Notes: generated from the letters alone by a model not told the origin. Shown: positions 1 to 8,279, numbered from the stretch's first letter. The stretch: DNA of 64,000 nt from Rhodocaloribacter litoris (GCF_011682235.2 NZ_CP076718.1:847284-911283); one strand, 5' to 3'. Numbers and translations: made by a program.

Positions 1-116
1 CCGACTTCGCCAAGGAGCAGATGGAGATCGTCAAGCTGCAGATCCTGCAGCAGACCGGGATCGCCTCGCTCGCGCAGGCCAACGCCGCGCCGCAGTCGGT
101 GCTGTCGCTGTTCTAA
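1..116 (+). CDS. fliC: Flagellin, C-terminal end (partial)
   Basis: Only the last 37 codons are present (reading frame starts at base 3). They encode a helical tail with the typical flagellin D0 pattern: DFAKEQMEIVKLQIL, then QQTGIASLAQAN and the ending SVLSLF. In flagellins this helix packs in the filament core and is the export and chaperone (FliS) binding region. The position just before fliS-fliD and at the edge of a full flagellar locus supports the call. The 5' part and promoter are outside the window. Confidence 0.93.
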   Translation, partial: DFAKEQMEIVKLQILQQTGIASLAQANAAPQSVLSLF

Positions 117-126
117 GGCAACAAAA

Positions 127-253
127 AACCCACGCCATGGGAACGGTTCTGGCATAGCTCCCGTGGGGTCAGGAAGGAAGTGGCGAGCCTTCCGGCAACA
201 GCCTCTCCGCAGCGGCGGGGAGGCTGTTTGCTTTCCCCCCCATGGCGTGGGTT
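127..253. ncRNA. Strongly folded intergenic RNA element, family not recognised
   Basis: A perfect 15-bp stem (127-141 with 239-253) encloses about 97 bases. These hold at least two further hairpins: 172-177 with 188-193 (GGAAGG/CCTTCC), and 198-210 with 215-227 (13 bp with one G-T pair and a 4-base loop). On the + strand the second hairpin is followed by a T-rich stretch and could end flagellin transcription. On the - strand the outer stem is followed by six T and could end the glycosyltransferase transcript. A double terminator explains part of this, but the closed multi-branch shape is more than a terminator needs. No known RNA family is assigned. Confidence 0.5.
198..233 (+). terminator. 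Probable intrinsic terminator of flagellin gene
   Basis: A 13-bp hairpin (arms 198-210 and 215-227, loop 211-214) is followed by TTGCTTT. It lies about 80 bases after the flagellin stop codon and is the only obvious + strand terminator before the convergent glycosyltransferase gene. It is nested in the larger folded element. Confidence 0.5.
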
Positions 254-288
254 AATGGGCACAAAAGTCGCAAAGCCCGCCCGTATGA

Positions 289-1470
289 TCAGGCGGCCCC
301 GCGTCGCTCCGCATAGACGATGCCCAGCTTCAGGGAAGCGATCAGGGCCTTGATGGCCTTCGCTCCGTATTCTTTCTTTTCCCGCAGCGCCTGGAAGGCC
401 CGTGCATGGTCCCCCAGGCCGCTCCGGGCACACAGCACCCCCAGGATGCGCAGCAACTCGTCCGGGTTCAACACGAAGCGTACGGCGGTTCCGGCGGCCT
501 CGTTCAGGTTATAGGCTTCGAGCAGCATCAGCATGCCGTCGCCGGGTTTTTGTGCAGCCAGCAACGCCAGCCCGGTGGTGTAGTAGGCGATCGGCTCCCG
601 GCGGTCGAGTGTGAGCATCTCGTTGGCATGCACCAGAGCCGCCGGGATGTTGTTCAGCTTGAGGGCGGCCTGGGCCGCCAGGAGATGGGTGTAAAAGGCA
701 TTCTGAGGCAATAGCAGGCGGTAATCCAGCTCTCCGGTGATGTCGACGACATCCTGGTATTGCTTGAGAATGAAATAGGCCACGGCAAGCTGGTAGCCGT
801 AGTAAGCCCGATATTTTGCCGAGCGCGGCCGCGTGTACTCCGCCTTGAGTAGTTCGATCCGCGGCGTATACTTCTGCACCATTCCTTCCGCCGAAAGGGC
901 ATAGCCGGTGTGGATGATTTCGGCCTCGACGCGGACGAGCTTCCGGCCGGTGCGCTCCATGTAGGCGAGGAGCTTCTCCTGTACCTGATGGTGCACGCGC
1001 CCTTCGTAGCGGATCTGTGGGTCGTTGCGGAAGATGCGCTCCTGCCACACCCGGTCGGCCGCCATGATCTGCCCCTCGGGCAGCAGGTTACGCACCAGCA
1101 GTTGTGCCGCGGCAACCTCCGGATGGCGGATGATTTTTCGTATACGCTGCCAGTGACGATCGTCCGGCAGGTACTCGTCGCCGTCGAGGACCAGGATGAA
1201 GTCCCCGCCGGCCTTGTCGAAGGTATAGTTGCGGGCGACGGCGAAGGAACCGGGCCATTCGATCTCCTCGAAAACGTCTGCATAGCGCCGGGCGATCTCC
1301 TGCGTTCCGTCGGTCGAGCCGGTGTCGATGACCACGATCTCGTCCACATGAGGCCGGGCGAGGGAGAGACACCGCTCCAGGTTCTCCGCCTCGTTCTTGA
1401 CCATCATACTGAGGGAAAGGGACGGCTCTCGTTTGCGCCTGCGGGCGATCTTTCTTGCTGCTCGGGCCAT
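289..1470 (-). CDS. Family 2 glycosyltransferase with C-terminal helical repeats
   Basis: 393 residues. The N-terminal GT-A domain shows VKNEAENL (24-31), the nucleotide-sugar motif DTGSTDGT (49-56) and the metal-binding LDGDEY (95-100), as in GT2 enzymes that transfer a sugar from a nucleotide donor. From about residue 215 the protein is helical and TPR-like, typical of the GT2-plus-TPR proteins that modify surface polymers or proteins. It ends convergently against flagellin and starts divergently from fliS, so flagellin glycosylation is an attractive but unproven role. No signal peptide or membrane segment is visible. Confidence 0.8.
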   Translation of the reverse strand: MARAARKIARRRKREPSLSLSMMVKNEAENLERCLSLARPHVDEIVVIDTGSTDGTQEIARRYADVFEEIEWPGSFAVARNYTFDKAGGDFILVLDGDEYLPDDRHWQRIRKIIRHPEVAAAQLLVRNLLPEGQIMAADRVWQERIFRNDPQIRYEGRVHHQVQEKLLAYMERTGRKLVRVEAEIIHTGYALSAEGMVQKYTPRIELLKAEYTRPRSAKYRAYYGYQLAVAYFILKQYQDVVDITGELDYRLLLPQNAFYTHLLAAQAALKLNNIPAALVHANEMLTLDRREPIAYYTTGLALLAAQKPGDGMLMLLEAYNLNEAAGTAVRFVLNPDELLRILGVLCARSGLGDHARAFQALREKKEYGAKAIKALIASLKLGIVYAERRGAA

Positions 1471-1891
1471 GGGTCTTCATTCGCTGTCGCACCTGCGATG
1501 GACGACTGCCCGGGAAAACGCGTACCGGCGTTCGAACGAACGGGCAGCCGCCGGAGGGCGAGGGCAATGCTTCGGTTCAGCCCGGACCTGCCGGAAACAT
1601 GCCAATCCGAACGGCCGGCTGCGCCTCGTTGCGGCCGGCGGGTTCCCCGGAGACGCTTGCCGGGTACCGCCGGTGCATTTTTCGGGGCTTAAGACCGGAT
1701 CCGGCCCTGCCGATACAAGGGGCGTACCCTGTTTCACCCCGACACTCCGGTGCCGGAAAAGGTGTCCTTCCCCGGAAAATCCTTCCATCCGGGCCACGTC
1801 CCGGGCGGCAGGGGCTACCGGGTTGCCCGCCTGCTTTCGGCACGTCCCTTGTCTCCCCGCCTTCTCAACCATCCAAGCGAGAGTAACAGCC
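1471..1891. other. Divergent intergenic region between glycosyltransferase and fliS
   Basis: No gene is supported in these 421 bases. The region carries a sigma-28 type promoter toward fliS (1690-1716). I see no convincing promoter toward the glycosyltransferase. Frames that run through this stretch into fliS lack a flagellar-like N-terminus, so fliS is started at 1892. Confidence 0.6.
1690..1716 (+). promoter_or_regulatory. Sigma-28 (FliA) type promoter before fliS
   Basis: TAAG, 15 bases, then GCCGATAC, against the known consensus TAAA-N15-GCCGATAA: ten of twelve defined positions match. It sits about 175 bases upstream of fliS and points toward it. This fits late expression of the flagellin chaperone and filament cap. 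Confidence 0.75.
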
Positions 1892-2212
1892 ATGCACACC
1901 GCGCTCCGCATGCGTCAGTACCAGCAGCAGGCCATCATGACGGCATCGCCGGAACAGCTCATTGCGAAACTGTATGACCTGGGCATTGCAGCCTGCCACC
2001 GGCAGGATCGGGCCAAGCTGCGGGCGGTCCTCAAGGAACTGATCGGGAGCCTGAACTTCGAGAAGGGCGGCGACATCGCACAGGGACTCTACAACATCTA
2101 CGAATTCTGCCTCCGTGAGAGCATCAGCGGAGACCTCAACCTGATTCAGGAACTGCTCGACGAACTGCGCACCGTCTGGAAAGAGGCCGTGATCGGCCGG
2201 CAGGCAGCCTGA
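1892..2212 (+). CDS. fliS: Flagellin export chaperone FliS
   Basis: 106 residues. The N-terminal RMRQYQQQAIMTASPEQLIAKLYD is the FliS signature (a YQxxxxxxASPxxLIxxLYD-like pattern). The rest is a four-helix bundle with INFEKG-like (LNFEKGGD) and LYNIYEF segments found across the family. FliS binds the flagellin C-terminal helix in the cytoplasm and keeps it unfolded for export. It lies just before fliD, as in most flagellar loci. The ATG at 1892 gives the family's usual length. It is probably transcribed from the sigma-28 promoter at 1690. Confidence 0.95.
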   Translation: MHTALRMRQYQQQAIMTASPEQLIAKLYDLGIAACHRQDRAKLRAVLKELIGSLNFEKGGDIAQGLYNIYEFCLRESISGDLNLIQELLDELRTVWKEAVIGRQAA

Positions 2213-2265
2213 CGTTCTGCGGTCCGGCGTGGCACGTTTTCCTTCACCCCAACCGGTTCTACCCC

Positions 2266-3747
2266 ATGGTCAGCGCGCTGTTTGAAAGCCTCAAGGCGAA
2301 CGATCCGTACGAGCTGCTCATCAGCCAGATCTTGCAGATCGAGAGCCAGCCCAGGCGTGACCTCGAGCTCAAGCGCTCGACGCAGGAGCGCATGAAAAAG
2401 GCGCTCGACGATCTGGACAGCAACGTTTCCGCGCTGCACACGCTGCTGACTTCCTTCACGGACACGCTCTCGAATCCGTTCGGGGCCCGCACGGCAACGC
2501 TCCCGGACACGACCTCCTTCACCGTCACCGCGAGCGACGACGCCCCGCCCGGAAGCCACACGTTGCAGGTGCATCGCCTGGCCTCGACCGACACGCGCCT
2601 GAGCAAGCAGTTCACCAGCAGCGGTACGTCCCTGCGGAGCTTCTTCGACACCTATGGCGCGCAGACCTTCGAGATCAGCGTTGCCAGCCCGACCGACGCC
2701 GACCCCAACAACCGGGTCGCCATCTCTGTGATGGTCAATCCGACCGGCACGACCGATGACGACATCCTCGACGAGATTGCCACAGCCATCAAAACGGCGA
2801 TGGATGACGCGGTCGACAGCGGCCTCATCAAGTCTACGGAGGCCGGCAGCGCCTCCGTCGTCAAGGAAACCAGCGATACGTCGCGCCTGACGCTGCGCAG
2901 CGGGCAAACCGGCTACGCCAACCGCCTCGAGTTCACGGACTCGGCCGACGGGCTCCTGACCCTCCTCGAAGTCAACAAGAACGAGGTGGCCTCGGGCACC
3001 GGGGGGGGCCAGGTAACCCGCGTCGGTACCGGCGAAACCGACTCGGACCTCAACGCCAAGTTCACGCTGGACGGGCTGACCCTCTACCGGAGCACCAACC
3101 AGGTCACCGACGCACTCGACGGCCTGACCCTCACCCTGAAGCAGGCCGGCGACCCGGTCGACTTCTCGGTCGGATCGGACACCGAGGGCATCAAAGGCCA
3201 GATCAAGGACTTCATTGCCAAGTACAACGCCGTCCTGAACCTCATCAACAGCAAAACCCAGGTCGACGGCGACCTGGACATCCGCGCCGACTTCGCGGGG
3301 GACTCCCTGCTGACCGGCCTGCGTTTCGGGATGCGGAGCGAGATCGCCCGCCAGGTCTCGGGCCAGCCGGCCGGCGCTCCTACCCTGCTGGCCCAGATCG
3401 GCATCGAGACGAACGAGGATGGCACGCTCGTTCTGAAAGACGAGGAGAAGCTCACCGAAGCTCTCGAAGAGAATCCCGAGGCCGTCCAGAACCTCTTCGC
3501 CGGCAGCGACGGCGTGGCGACGCGCCTCAAGACCCGCCTGGATGCCTACCTGGGAGCCGACGGGCTCATCGACAACCGGATCGACTCCATCGAGCAACGG
3601 ATCCTCCGCCTCGACGGCCAGATCAAGGACTTCGACGAGCGGCTGGCCCTGCGGGAACAGCAGCTGCGCGAACAGTTTGCCAAGCTGCAGGAAGCCATTG
3701 CCCTCTTCCAGGGACAGCAGCAATTCCTCGGCGGCCTCTTCGGCTAA
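2266..3747 (+). CDS. fliD: Flagellar filament cap protein FliD
   Basis: 493 residues, the usual size for FliD, the pentameric cap that folds flagellin at the growing filament tip. The N-terminus is helical and heptad-rich (about 1-70), the centre is beta-rich and variable, and the C-terminus is again coiled-coil (from about 425), the layout of hook-associated protein 2. The segment DFIAKYNAVLNLIN near residue 315 is a strong FliD C-domain signature. It follows fliS by 53 bases and probably shares its promoter. Confidence 0.94.
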   Translation: MVSALFESLKANDPYELLISQILQIESQPRRDLELKRSTQERMKKALDDLDSNVSALHTLLTSFTDTLSNPFGARTATLPDTTSFTVTASDDAPPGSHTLQVHRLASTDTRLSKQFTSSGTSLRSFFDTYGAQTFEISVASPTDADPNNRVAISVMVNPTGTTDDDILDEIATAIKTAMDDAVDSGLIKSTEAGSASVVKETSDTSRLTLRSGQTGYANRLEFTDSADGLLTLLEVNKNEVASGTGGGQVTRVGTGETDSDLNAKFTLDGLTLYRSTNQVTDALDGLTLTLKQAGDPVDFSVGSDTEGIKGQIKDFIAKYNAVLNLINSKTQVDGDLDIRADFAGDSLLTGLRFGMRSEIARQVSGQPAGAPTLLAQIGIETNEDGTLVLKDEEKLTEALEENPEAVQNLFAGSDGVATRLKTRLDAYLGADGLIDNRIDSIEQRILRLDGQIKDFDERLALREQQLREQFAKLQEAIALFQGQQQFLGGLFG

Positions 3748-3762
3748 TCCACCCGTGCAGTG

Positions 3763-3777
3763 TGGCACGGCATTTGA
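3763..3777 (+). promoter_or_regulatory. Sigma-54 type promoter before fliT and the flgM-like gene
   Basis: TGGCAC, five bases, TTGA, with GG at 3764-3765 and the second G at 3776, the strict 12-base spacing of -24/-12 promoters. The last base of the -12 element is A instead of C. The expected start is near 3788, about 20 bases before the fliT start codon. Confidence 0.6.
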
Positions 3778-3807
3778 GCCGTTCCCCCACAAACCCGTGC
3801 CATCGCC

Positions 3808-4143
3808 ATGCAAACCGACTTGCTCCACGCCATCTATGCAACGGGAGACCGGATGTACCAGGCCCTCCAGGACGACGACCTGGAGGCCTTCTACACCCTG
3901 CTGGCGGAGCGAGCCGGCCTGATCGAACAACTGGCGGCGGCCCCCCGACCCGTAAACCCGACCCGGGACCGACTGGCCGAGGCCTTCAAACAACAGCAAC
4001 GTCGCCTCGAGGCCGCCCTCGCCCGGGAAGAAAACCGGCTCCGGGAAGCCCTCGGCGAAGTAACCCGGAGCCGCCAGGCACACCGGCAGTACCGCCAGCA
4101 GCCGGTCGTGCGCTCCCTCCTGAACAAAAACCTGCAGGGCTAG
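3808..4143 (+). CDS. fliT: FliT-like flagellar chaperone
   Basis: 111 residues, almost entirely helical and charged, with the segment LEAFYTLLAERAGLIEQL typical of FliT/FlgN-type small chaperones that bind cap or hook-associated proteins. Position directly after fliD is the classical place for fliT. Sequence similarity within this family is low, so the call rests on size, helix content and context. It is followed by a FlgM-like gene, and both would be read from the sigma-54 type site at 3763. Confidence 0.65.
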   Translation: MQTDLLHAIYATGDRMYQALQDDDLEAFYTLLAERAGLIEQLAAAPRPVNPTRDRLAEAFKQQQRRLEAALAREENRLREALGEVTRSRQAHRQYRQQPVVRSLLNKNLQG

Positions 4144-4245
4144 TTTGTATGGCTATCACGCCGCCCTGCACACCGCTGCCCGTCGAAACCATGGCCTACA
4201 TCAGCCGTCGAGCCGCGTAACCGGTAGCACCAACCTGATCCCACG

Positions 4246-4647
4246 ATGGACATCCGCAACGCCACCCCGGGCCTGAACGGTACCACGCCCCTGCAGCCCG
4301 CTTCCCCCCACGAAACGGGAAAGCCGGAACCGAACGTGCGCCCCGCACCGCTCGACCGCGCCTCCACCGCCTCCCCCGGCGACCGGCTGGACCTCTCCCC
4401 CGAGGTACAGGCACGCCTGGAGGTGCAGCGCAACCCCGAGACCCTCTTCGCGCGCAAGGCCCTCAACGAACTGCCGGGGCTGAGCCAGGAACGCCTGGAA
4501 ACCATCAAAAGCCGCCTGGAAGAAGGGTATTACAGCCTCCCGAAGGTGCTGTCCGTCATCGCCGACCGGGTAGCCGATGAGCTGTCGGGCGACCTGCACG
4601 CCAAGGCCGGGCTACACACCGGCTCTCCCGGTGAGCACGACGGCTAG
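4246..4647 (+). CDS. FlgM-like anti-sigma-28 factor (candidate)
   Basis: 133 residues. The first 60 are proline-rich and probably disordered. Then GDRLDLSPEVQARLE resembles the DRVxLSPEAQ element of FlgM, and the C-terminal RLETIKSRLEEGYYSLPKVL with IADRVADEL resembles the conserved sigma-28 binding helices (KxxIxxGxYxVDxxxIAxxL). FlgM holds sigma-28 until the hook is complete and FlgM is exported. The protein is longer than typical FlgM (about 90-100). Its stop codon shares the bases CTAG with the stop of the convergent activator gene. Assignment needs a profile comparison. Confidence 0.6.
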   Translation: MDIRNATPGLNGTTPLQPASPHETGKPEPNVRPAPLDRASTASPGDRLDLSPEVQARLEVQRNPETLFARKALNELPGLSQERLETIKSRLEEGYYSLPKVLSVIADRVADELSGDLHAKAGLHTGSPGEHDG

Positions 4648-6023
4648 ATGTACCCCTCCTCCCGGTACTTACGGAGCTTGTTACGAATGGTGCGGGCACT
4701 GATGCCCAGCCGCTCCGCCGCCATCTGCTGGTTGTTGCCCGTCTCCGAGAGCGTCTGCAGAATCATATAACGCTCCATATCCTCGATCGTCTGCAGCGTA
4801 TCCGGCGGCCGCTCTCCCGCCCCGGCCTCAAGGTTCTCCGAGAAGAACTCGTCGAAGACGTGCTCCACCGCAATCGTCTCCTCGTCACCGCTGAGCACCA
4901 CACCCCGGTGCACCAGGTTCTCCAGCTGCCGCACGTTGCCGGGCCAGTGATAAGCCTTGAAACGATCGAGCAACTCCTTTGAAAGGGTCTTCTCCGGCAG
5001 TTCGTAGATCTCGCAGTATTTTTTGACGAAGTGCCGTGCCAGCAGCGGGACGTCGCTGCTACGCTCCCGCAACGGCGGCACCGAGAGGGGAAAAACGGCG
5101 AGGCGATGGTACAGGTCTTCCCGGAAGACGCCTTCGCTGATGGCCTCGCTCAGGTCCCGGTTGCTCGTGGCGATGACCCGCACGTCCACCTTTTGCGTCT
5201 CGGTGGAACCCACCTTCTGGAACTCGTGCTCTTGCAGCACCCGCAGCAGCTTGGCCTGCACGGGCAGGTCGATCTCGGTGATTTCGTCGAGCAGGAGGGT
5301 GCCGCCGTCGGCGCGCTCGAAGGCTCCCGTCATGTCGTCGATGGCGCCGGTAAAGGCTCCCTTGCGATGGCCGAAGAGGTGGCTTTCGACCAGCTCGCGC
5401 GGCAGGTTGGCACAGTTGATGGTCACGTAGGGCCCGCCGGCCCGGTCGCTGATCTGGTGGATCAGGCGTGCGAGCACTTCCTTGCCGGTACCACTTTCGC
5501 CCTGGATGAAGACGGGGGCTCGGTTCCGGGCCACCCGGGGCAGCATGGCTTTGAGCCGTTTGATGCTCGGGGCCTCGCCAATGTACTCCACGGTCGCCCC
5601 TTTCGCCCGGCCTGCCGGCTTCGCCCGGGGCCGCTTCGTCTCGGGAGCAGGCACCGGCGCCGCCAGGGAGGCCTTCACCCGTTCGACCAGGTCGGCCGTG
5701 GTGAAAGGCTTCGGGATGTAGTCGAAGGCGCCGTGTTGCATGGTGCGCACGGCATGCTGCACGTTGGCATGCGCCGTGATCATGATGACCCGGGTCGAAG
5801 GATACTCCTGGCGGATGTGGGCCAGCAGCTCCAGCCCGTCCATGTCCGGCATCATGAAGTCGGTCACCACCAGATCGAACGCCTGCTCCTTGAGCAGTTC
5901 CATGGCCTGCAGGGCGTTGGAACAACTGACCACCTGCATGCCGTGCCGGGCAAAAAGACGCTCAAAAAGGTTGTGGAGAAGCTGCTCGTCGTCGACGAAG
6001 AGGATGCGCGGTTGCCGATCCAT
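4644..6023 (-). CDS. Sigma-54 dependent flagellar response regulator (FlrC/FleR type)
   Basis: 459 residues from the ATG at 6023, chosen because MDRQPRILFVDDE opens a normal receiver domain; the upstream in-frame extension looks non-coding. Receiver domain 5-120 with phospho-acceptor D55 and the conserved K near 105. AAA+ domain with Walker A GESGTGKE (175-182) and the intact sigma-54 contact loop GAFTGA (222-227). C-terminal Fis-type helix-turn-helix ending in NNQQMAAERLGISARTIRNK. It follows its histidine kinase and faces the flagellar operons whose starts carry -24/-12 sites, so it is the likely master activator of the early flagellar genes. Confidence 0.9.
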   Translation of the reverse strand: MDRQPRILFVDDEQLLHNLFERLFARHGMQVVSCSNALQAMELLKEQAFDLVVTDFMMPDMDGLELLAHIRQEYPSTRVIMITAHANVQHAVRTMQHGAFDYIPKPFTTADLVERVKASLAAPVPAPETKRPRAKPAGRAKGATVEYIGEAPSIKRLKAMLPRVARNRAPVFIQGESGTGKEVLARLIHQISDRAGGPYVTINCANLPRELVESHLFGHRKGAFTGAIDDMTGAFERADGGTLLLDEITEIDLPVQAKLLRVLQEHEFQKVGSTETQKVDVRVIATSNRDLSEAISEGVFREDLYHRLAVFPLSVPPLRERSSDVPLLARHFVKKYCEIYELPEKTLSKELLDRFKAYHWPGNVRQLENLVHRGVVLSGDEETIAVEHVFDEFFSENLEAGAGERPPDTLQTIEDMERYMILQTLSETGNNQQMAAERLGISARTIRNKLRKYREEGYI

Positions 6024-6141
6024 GGGGCTTGCGTGGATACGTCCGAACGATCGTGGCGCGACGCCGGGGTCGCAGCCTAAATATAAGACGTAATCCGGCC
6101 TCTGCCACGCCTGCCGTCCCTGCCCCGGTTCAATTTCCCGA

Positions 6142-6972
6142 TCACGCACTTCCCGGACGAAGCCCGGACCGGTTGCCTTCCGTTCCAGGACCGGCAAGCG
6201 GCAGCGTCAGCACGAAGCAGATGCCGGACTCGGCACCGTTGGCAGCCAGCTCCAGCCGTCCCCCGTGCGCTTCGGCGATCCGGCGCCCGATGCAAAGCCC
6301 GACCCCCAGGTTGTGTGCCTTGGTCGTGAAAAAGGGCATGAACACCTTGCTTTCGGCTTCCTCTTCGTCGATCCGGCCGTCATTGTGGACCTCGAACCGG
6401 ATCACCTCGTTCGGCGGGTCCGGTATGACCCGAAAGCGCACGTCGCCGCCGCTGCGGGTGGCATCGAGGGCGTTCTGGAGCAACACGAGCAGGGCCTGGC
6501 GCAACAGAACGGGATCGGCCATGAAGAACAGGTGGCCGTGCGGTGGCACCTCGAAGCGAATCCGTTCCAGATCGGCCTCGTCGACGGCCGCGAGCAGGTT
6601 CTCCAGCACGTCACGCAACCCCACGCGGGAGAACACGGGTTCGACCGGCTCGCTGTAACGCTGCAAGTCGGCCAGGATCCGTTCGATCCGGACGGTGCTC
6701 TCGAGGATACGGAACGCCAGATCGCGCTGCTCGCGGGTGGGCAGCGAATCGATCAGCAGGTCGGTATAGCCTTCGATGCCGGCGACCAGGCCCCGCAGGC
6801 GATGGGCCAGCACGAGCGCCAGGTGACCCAGCGAGGCCTCCTCGTCGACGCGGTGCACCGGCCGGGATACCCCCGCCCGGTCGAACCGCTCGGGCATGAA
6901 ACGTTCTGTCACAGGGTCCACGCTGCCCTCCACCTTGAGAGATACGGCCGGCAGGGAGCCGCCGGCCCGCAC
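6142..6972 (-). CDS. Sensor histidine kinase of the flagellar two-component pair (FlrB/FleS type)
   Basis: 276 residues, GTG start at 6972 preceded by GGAGGGG. There is no membrane segment, so it is a soluble kinase. The phosphorylation helix is LALVLAHRLRG with H57; the acidic residue that usually follows the histidine is R here. N box LLQNALDA (N167), G1 box NDG (197-199) and G2 box GVGLCIG (223-229) are intact, so it should bind ATP. The region before H57 is short and holds no full PAS domain. It precedes the sigma-54 activator by 118 bases and presumably phosphorylates it. Confidence 0.85.
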   Translation of the reverse strand: MRAGGSLPAVSLKVEGSVDPVTERFMPERFDRAGVSRPVHRVDEEASLGHLALVLAHRLRGLVAGIEGYTDLLIDSLPTREQRDLAFRILESTVRIERILADLQRYSEPVEPVFSRVGLRDVLENLLAAVDEADLERIRFEVPPHGHLFFMADPVLLRQALLVLLQNALDATRSGGDVRFRVIPDPPNEVIRFEVHNDGRIDEEEAESKVFMPFFTTKAHNLGVGLCIGRRIAEAHGGRLELAANGAESGICFVLTLPLAGPGTEGNRSGLRPGSA

Positions 6973-7339
6973 GTGCCCCTCCGTGGATCAAACGACATGC
7001 CGCCCTCAGCCCCCGCAGCCGGCGCGTGGACAGCCCGGAACGCCCTCTCCGAAACCGGCAAGAATTTCCCGGATGCGGCGCATTTTCCCGCCCCGCCCGT
7101 CCGGGTCGTCCGGGACACGCCCGCGCCTCTCCTCGCTCTTTCACAGGGACCCAATCCAGGGCGTATCGGCTACACAGGGCCGTGCTTAAACGACGGCCCG
7201 TTGCTTTTCCGGGCCGGTCCGGGGAGGTCCTCGCGCAACACCCCCCGCACGACCGCCCCCCCTCCGGCATCCCCCGGCTTCGGGCACAGAGGTTGCACAG
7301 GCCGGAGGCAGACAAGCAAACGAATGCCTTTCGCGAGAC
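6973..7339. other. Divergent intergenic region between the kinase and flgB
   Basis: 367 bases without a supported gene. It holds the sigma-54 type promoter for flgB (7282-7297) and a GC-rich inverted repeat near 7192-7215 (CGGCCCG/CGGGCCG). Activator binding sites would be expected here, but no repeated operator could be recognised by eye. Confidence 0.5.
7282..7297 (+). promoter_or_regulatory. Sigma-54 type promoter before flgB
   Basis: GGGCAC, five bases, TTGCA; GG at 7283-7284 and GC at 7295-7296 are exactly 12 bases apart. Only the first base differs from TGGCAC-N5-TTGC. The expected start is near 7308, giving a leader of about 32 bases to flgB. It would drive the flgB-fliI operon. Confidence 0.75.
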
Positions 7340-7678
7340 ATGGAGACGCCGAAGCTCAAACTGCTCTCCCGCGCCATGCAGGCCTACACCTGGCGCATGC
7401 AGGCGCTGGCCGGCAACATCGCCAACCTGGATACGCCGGGCTACGACCGGATCGCGGTCTCCTTCGAGGAAACCCTGCAGGAGATGCGCCACCAGGTACC
7501 GAGCCTGCGCGACGTCACAGACGTGGAGCCGCGCGTGAGCGTGGAGGAGCGTCCCCCCGTTCTGGAAGAGGAGATGATGGAGCTGGCCGACACCCAGATG
7601 CGCACCCAGTTTGCCACCCGGGCCCTGCACGACCACTTCGGGATGCTGCGCATGGGCATCACCGGCCGCACCGGCTGA
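7340..7678 (+). CDS. flgB: Flagellar proximal rod protein FlgB
   Basis: 112 residues, slightly short for FlgB. The N-terminal rod motif LAGNIANLDTPGYDR (25-39) and the C-terminal helix with MRTQFATRAL are the parts of FlgB that form the rod's inner coiled tube. FlgB is the rod subunit nearest the MS ring and is exported by the flagellar type III system. First gene of the flgB-flgC-fliE cluster, right behind a sigma-54 type promoter. Confidence 0.95.
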   Translation: METPKLKLLSRAMQAYTWRMQALAGNIANLDTPGYDRIAVSFEETLQEMRHQVPSLRDVTDVEPRVSVEERPPVLEEEMMELADTQMRTQFATRALHDHFGMLRMGITGRTG

Positions 7679-7714
7679 TCCCCCATCACACGACCGTCGT
7701 AACCTGCTCCCGTC

Positions 7715-8215
7715 ATGCTGATCAACAACCGCTTCTTTCGGGTTTTTCGGGCTTCGGCCCGCGGGCTGCACGCCCAGCGCGTGGCGCTCGGGACGGCCGC
7801 CGAGAACATCGCGAACGCCGGTACCACCCGCACCGAGAACGGTACCCCCTACGCCATCAAGCGCGCGGTGCACCAGGTCGCCGAAGCAGACTACCGGCGC
7901 TTCAGCGACCTGCTGGACCGCATCGAGGGCGAGATGGCGGTCCGGGATGCGCGGCACCTGGAGGGCCTCTCGCTCCGGCGTCGCCTGCCCGACATCGAGA
8001 TCGGCCCGGAAACGGAGGTCGCCGAGGCCGTGCGGCTGCGCCGGGAATACGACCCCACGCACCCCCACGCCGACGCCGACGGCTACGTCCACTACCCCGA
8101 CGTCAACATCGTCGAGGAGATGGCCATGATGATCTCGGCCAGCCGCATCTACGAGGCCAACCTGAGCGCCGTGCAGACGGCCAAAGACATGATCAAGCGA
8201 ACCCTGGAGATCTGA
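7715..8215 (+). CDS. flgC: Flagellar proximal rod protein FlgC
   Basis: 166 residues. The N-terminus has the rod-protein helix with AAENIANAGTTRTENGTPY, the FlgC form of the ANNIANxxTP motif. The C-terminus YVHYPDVNIVEEMAMMISAS followed by RIYEANLSAVQTAKDM is a clear FlgC signature. It assembles in the proximal rod between FlgB and the distal rod. Located 36 bases after flgB. Confidence 0.97.
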   Translation: MLINNRFFRVFRASARGLHAQRVALGTAAENIANAGTTRTENGTPYAIKRAVHQVAEADYRRFSDLLDRIEGEMAVRDARHLEGLSLRRRLPDIEIGPETEVAEAVRLRREYDPTHPHADADGYVHYPDVNIVEEMAMMISASRIYEANLSAVQTAKDMIKRTLEI

Positions 8216-8279
8216 CCCCGGCCCACCCGAGGCAACGCGTACGCGCCGCAACCCCTTTCGCCCCAGCCGTGCACCACGT

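Noticed and set aside
127..253. Signal recognition particle RNA, suggested by GGTCAGGAAGGAAG
   Set aside because: The universal core needs a GGAA-type tetraloop between GGUCAGG and AGCAGCC. Here the bases after GGTCAGG run straight on with no such loop and no AGCAGCC, so the resemblance is only partial.
2230..2245. Sigma-54 site before fliD (TGGCACG)
   Set aside because: The -24 half is perfect, but the -12 half would be CCTT, with no GC at the required position.
4144..4245. Tiny open frame between fliT and the FlgM-like gene
   Set aside because: The longest ATG frame confined to the gap has nine codons with no ribosome site.
6024..6197. N-terminal extension of the sigma-54 activator
   Set aside because: The extra 58 residues have no family counterpart; MDRQPRILFVDDE at 6023 is a normal receiver start.
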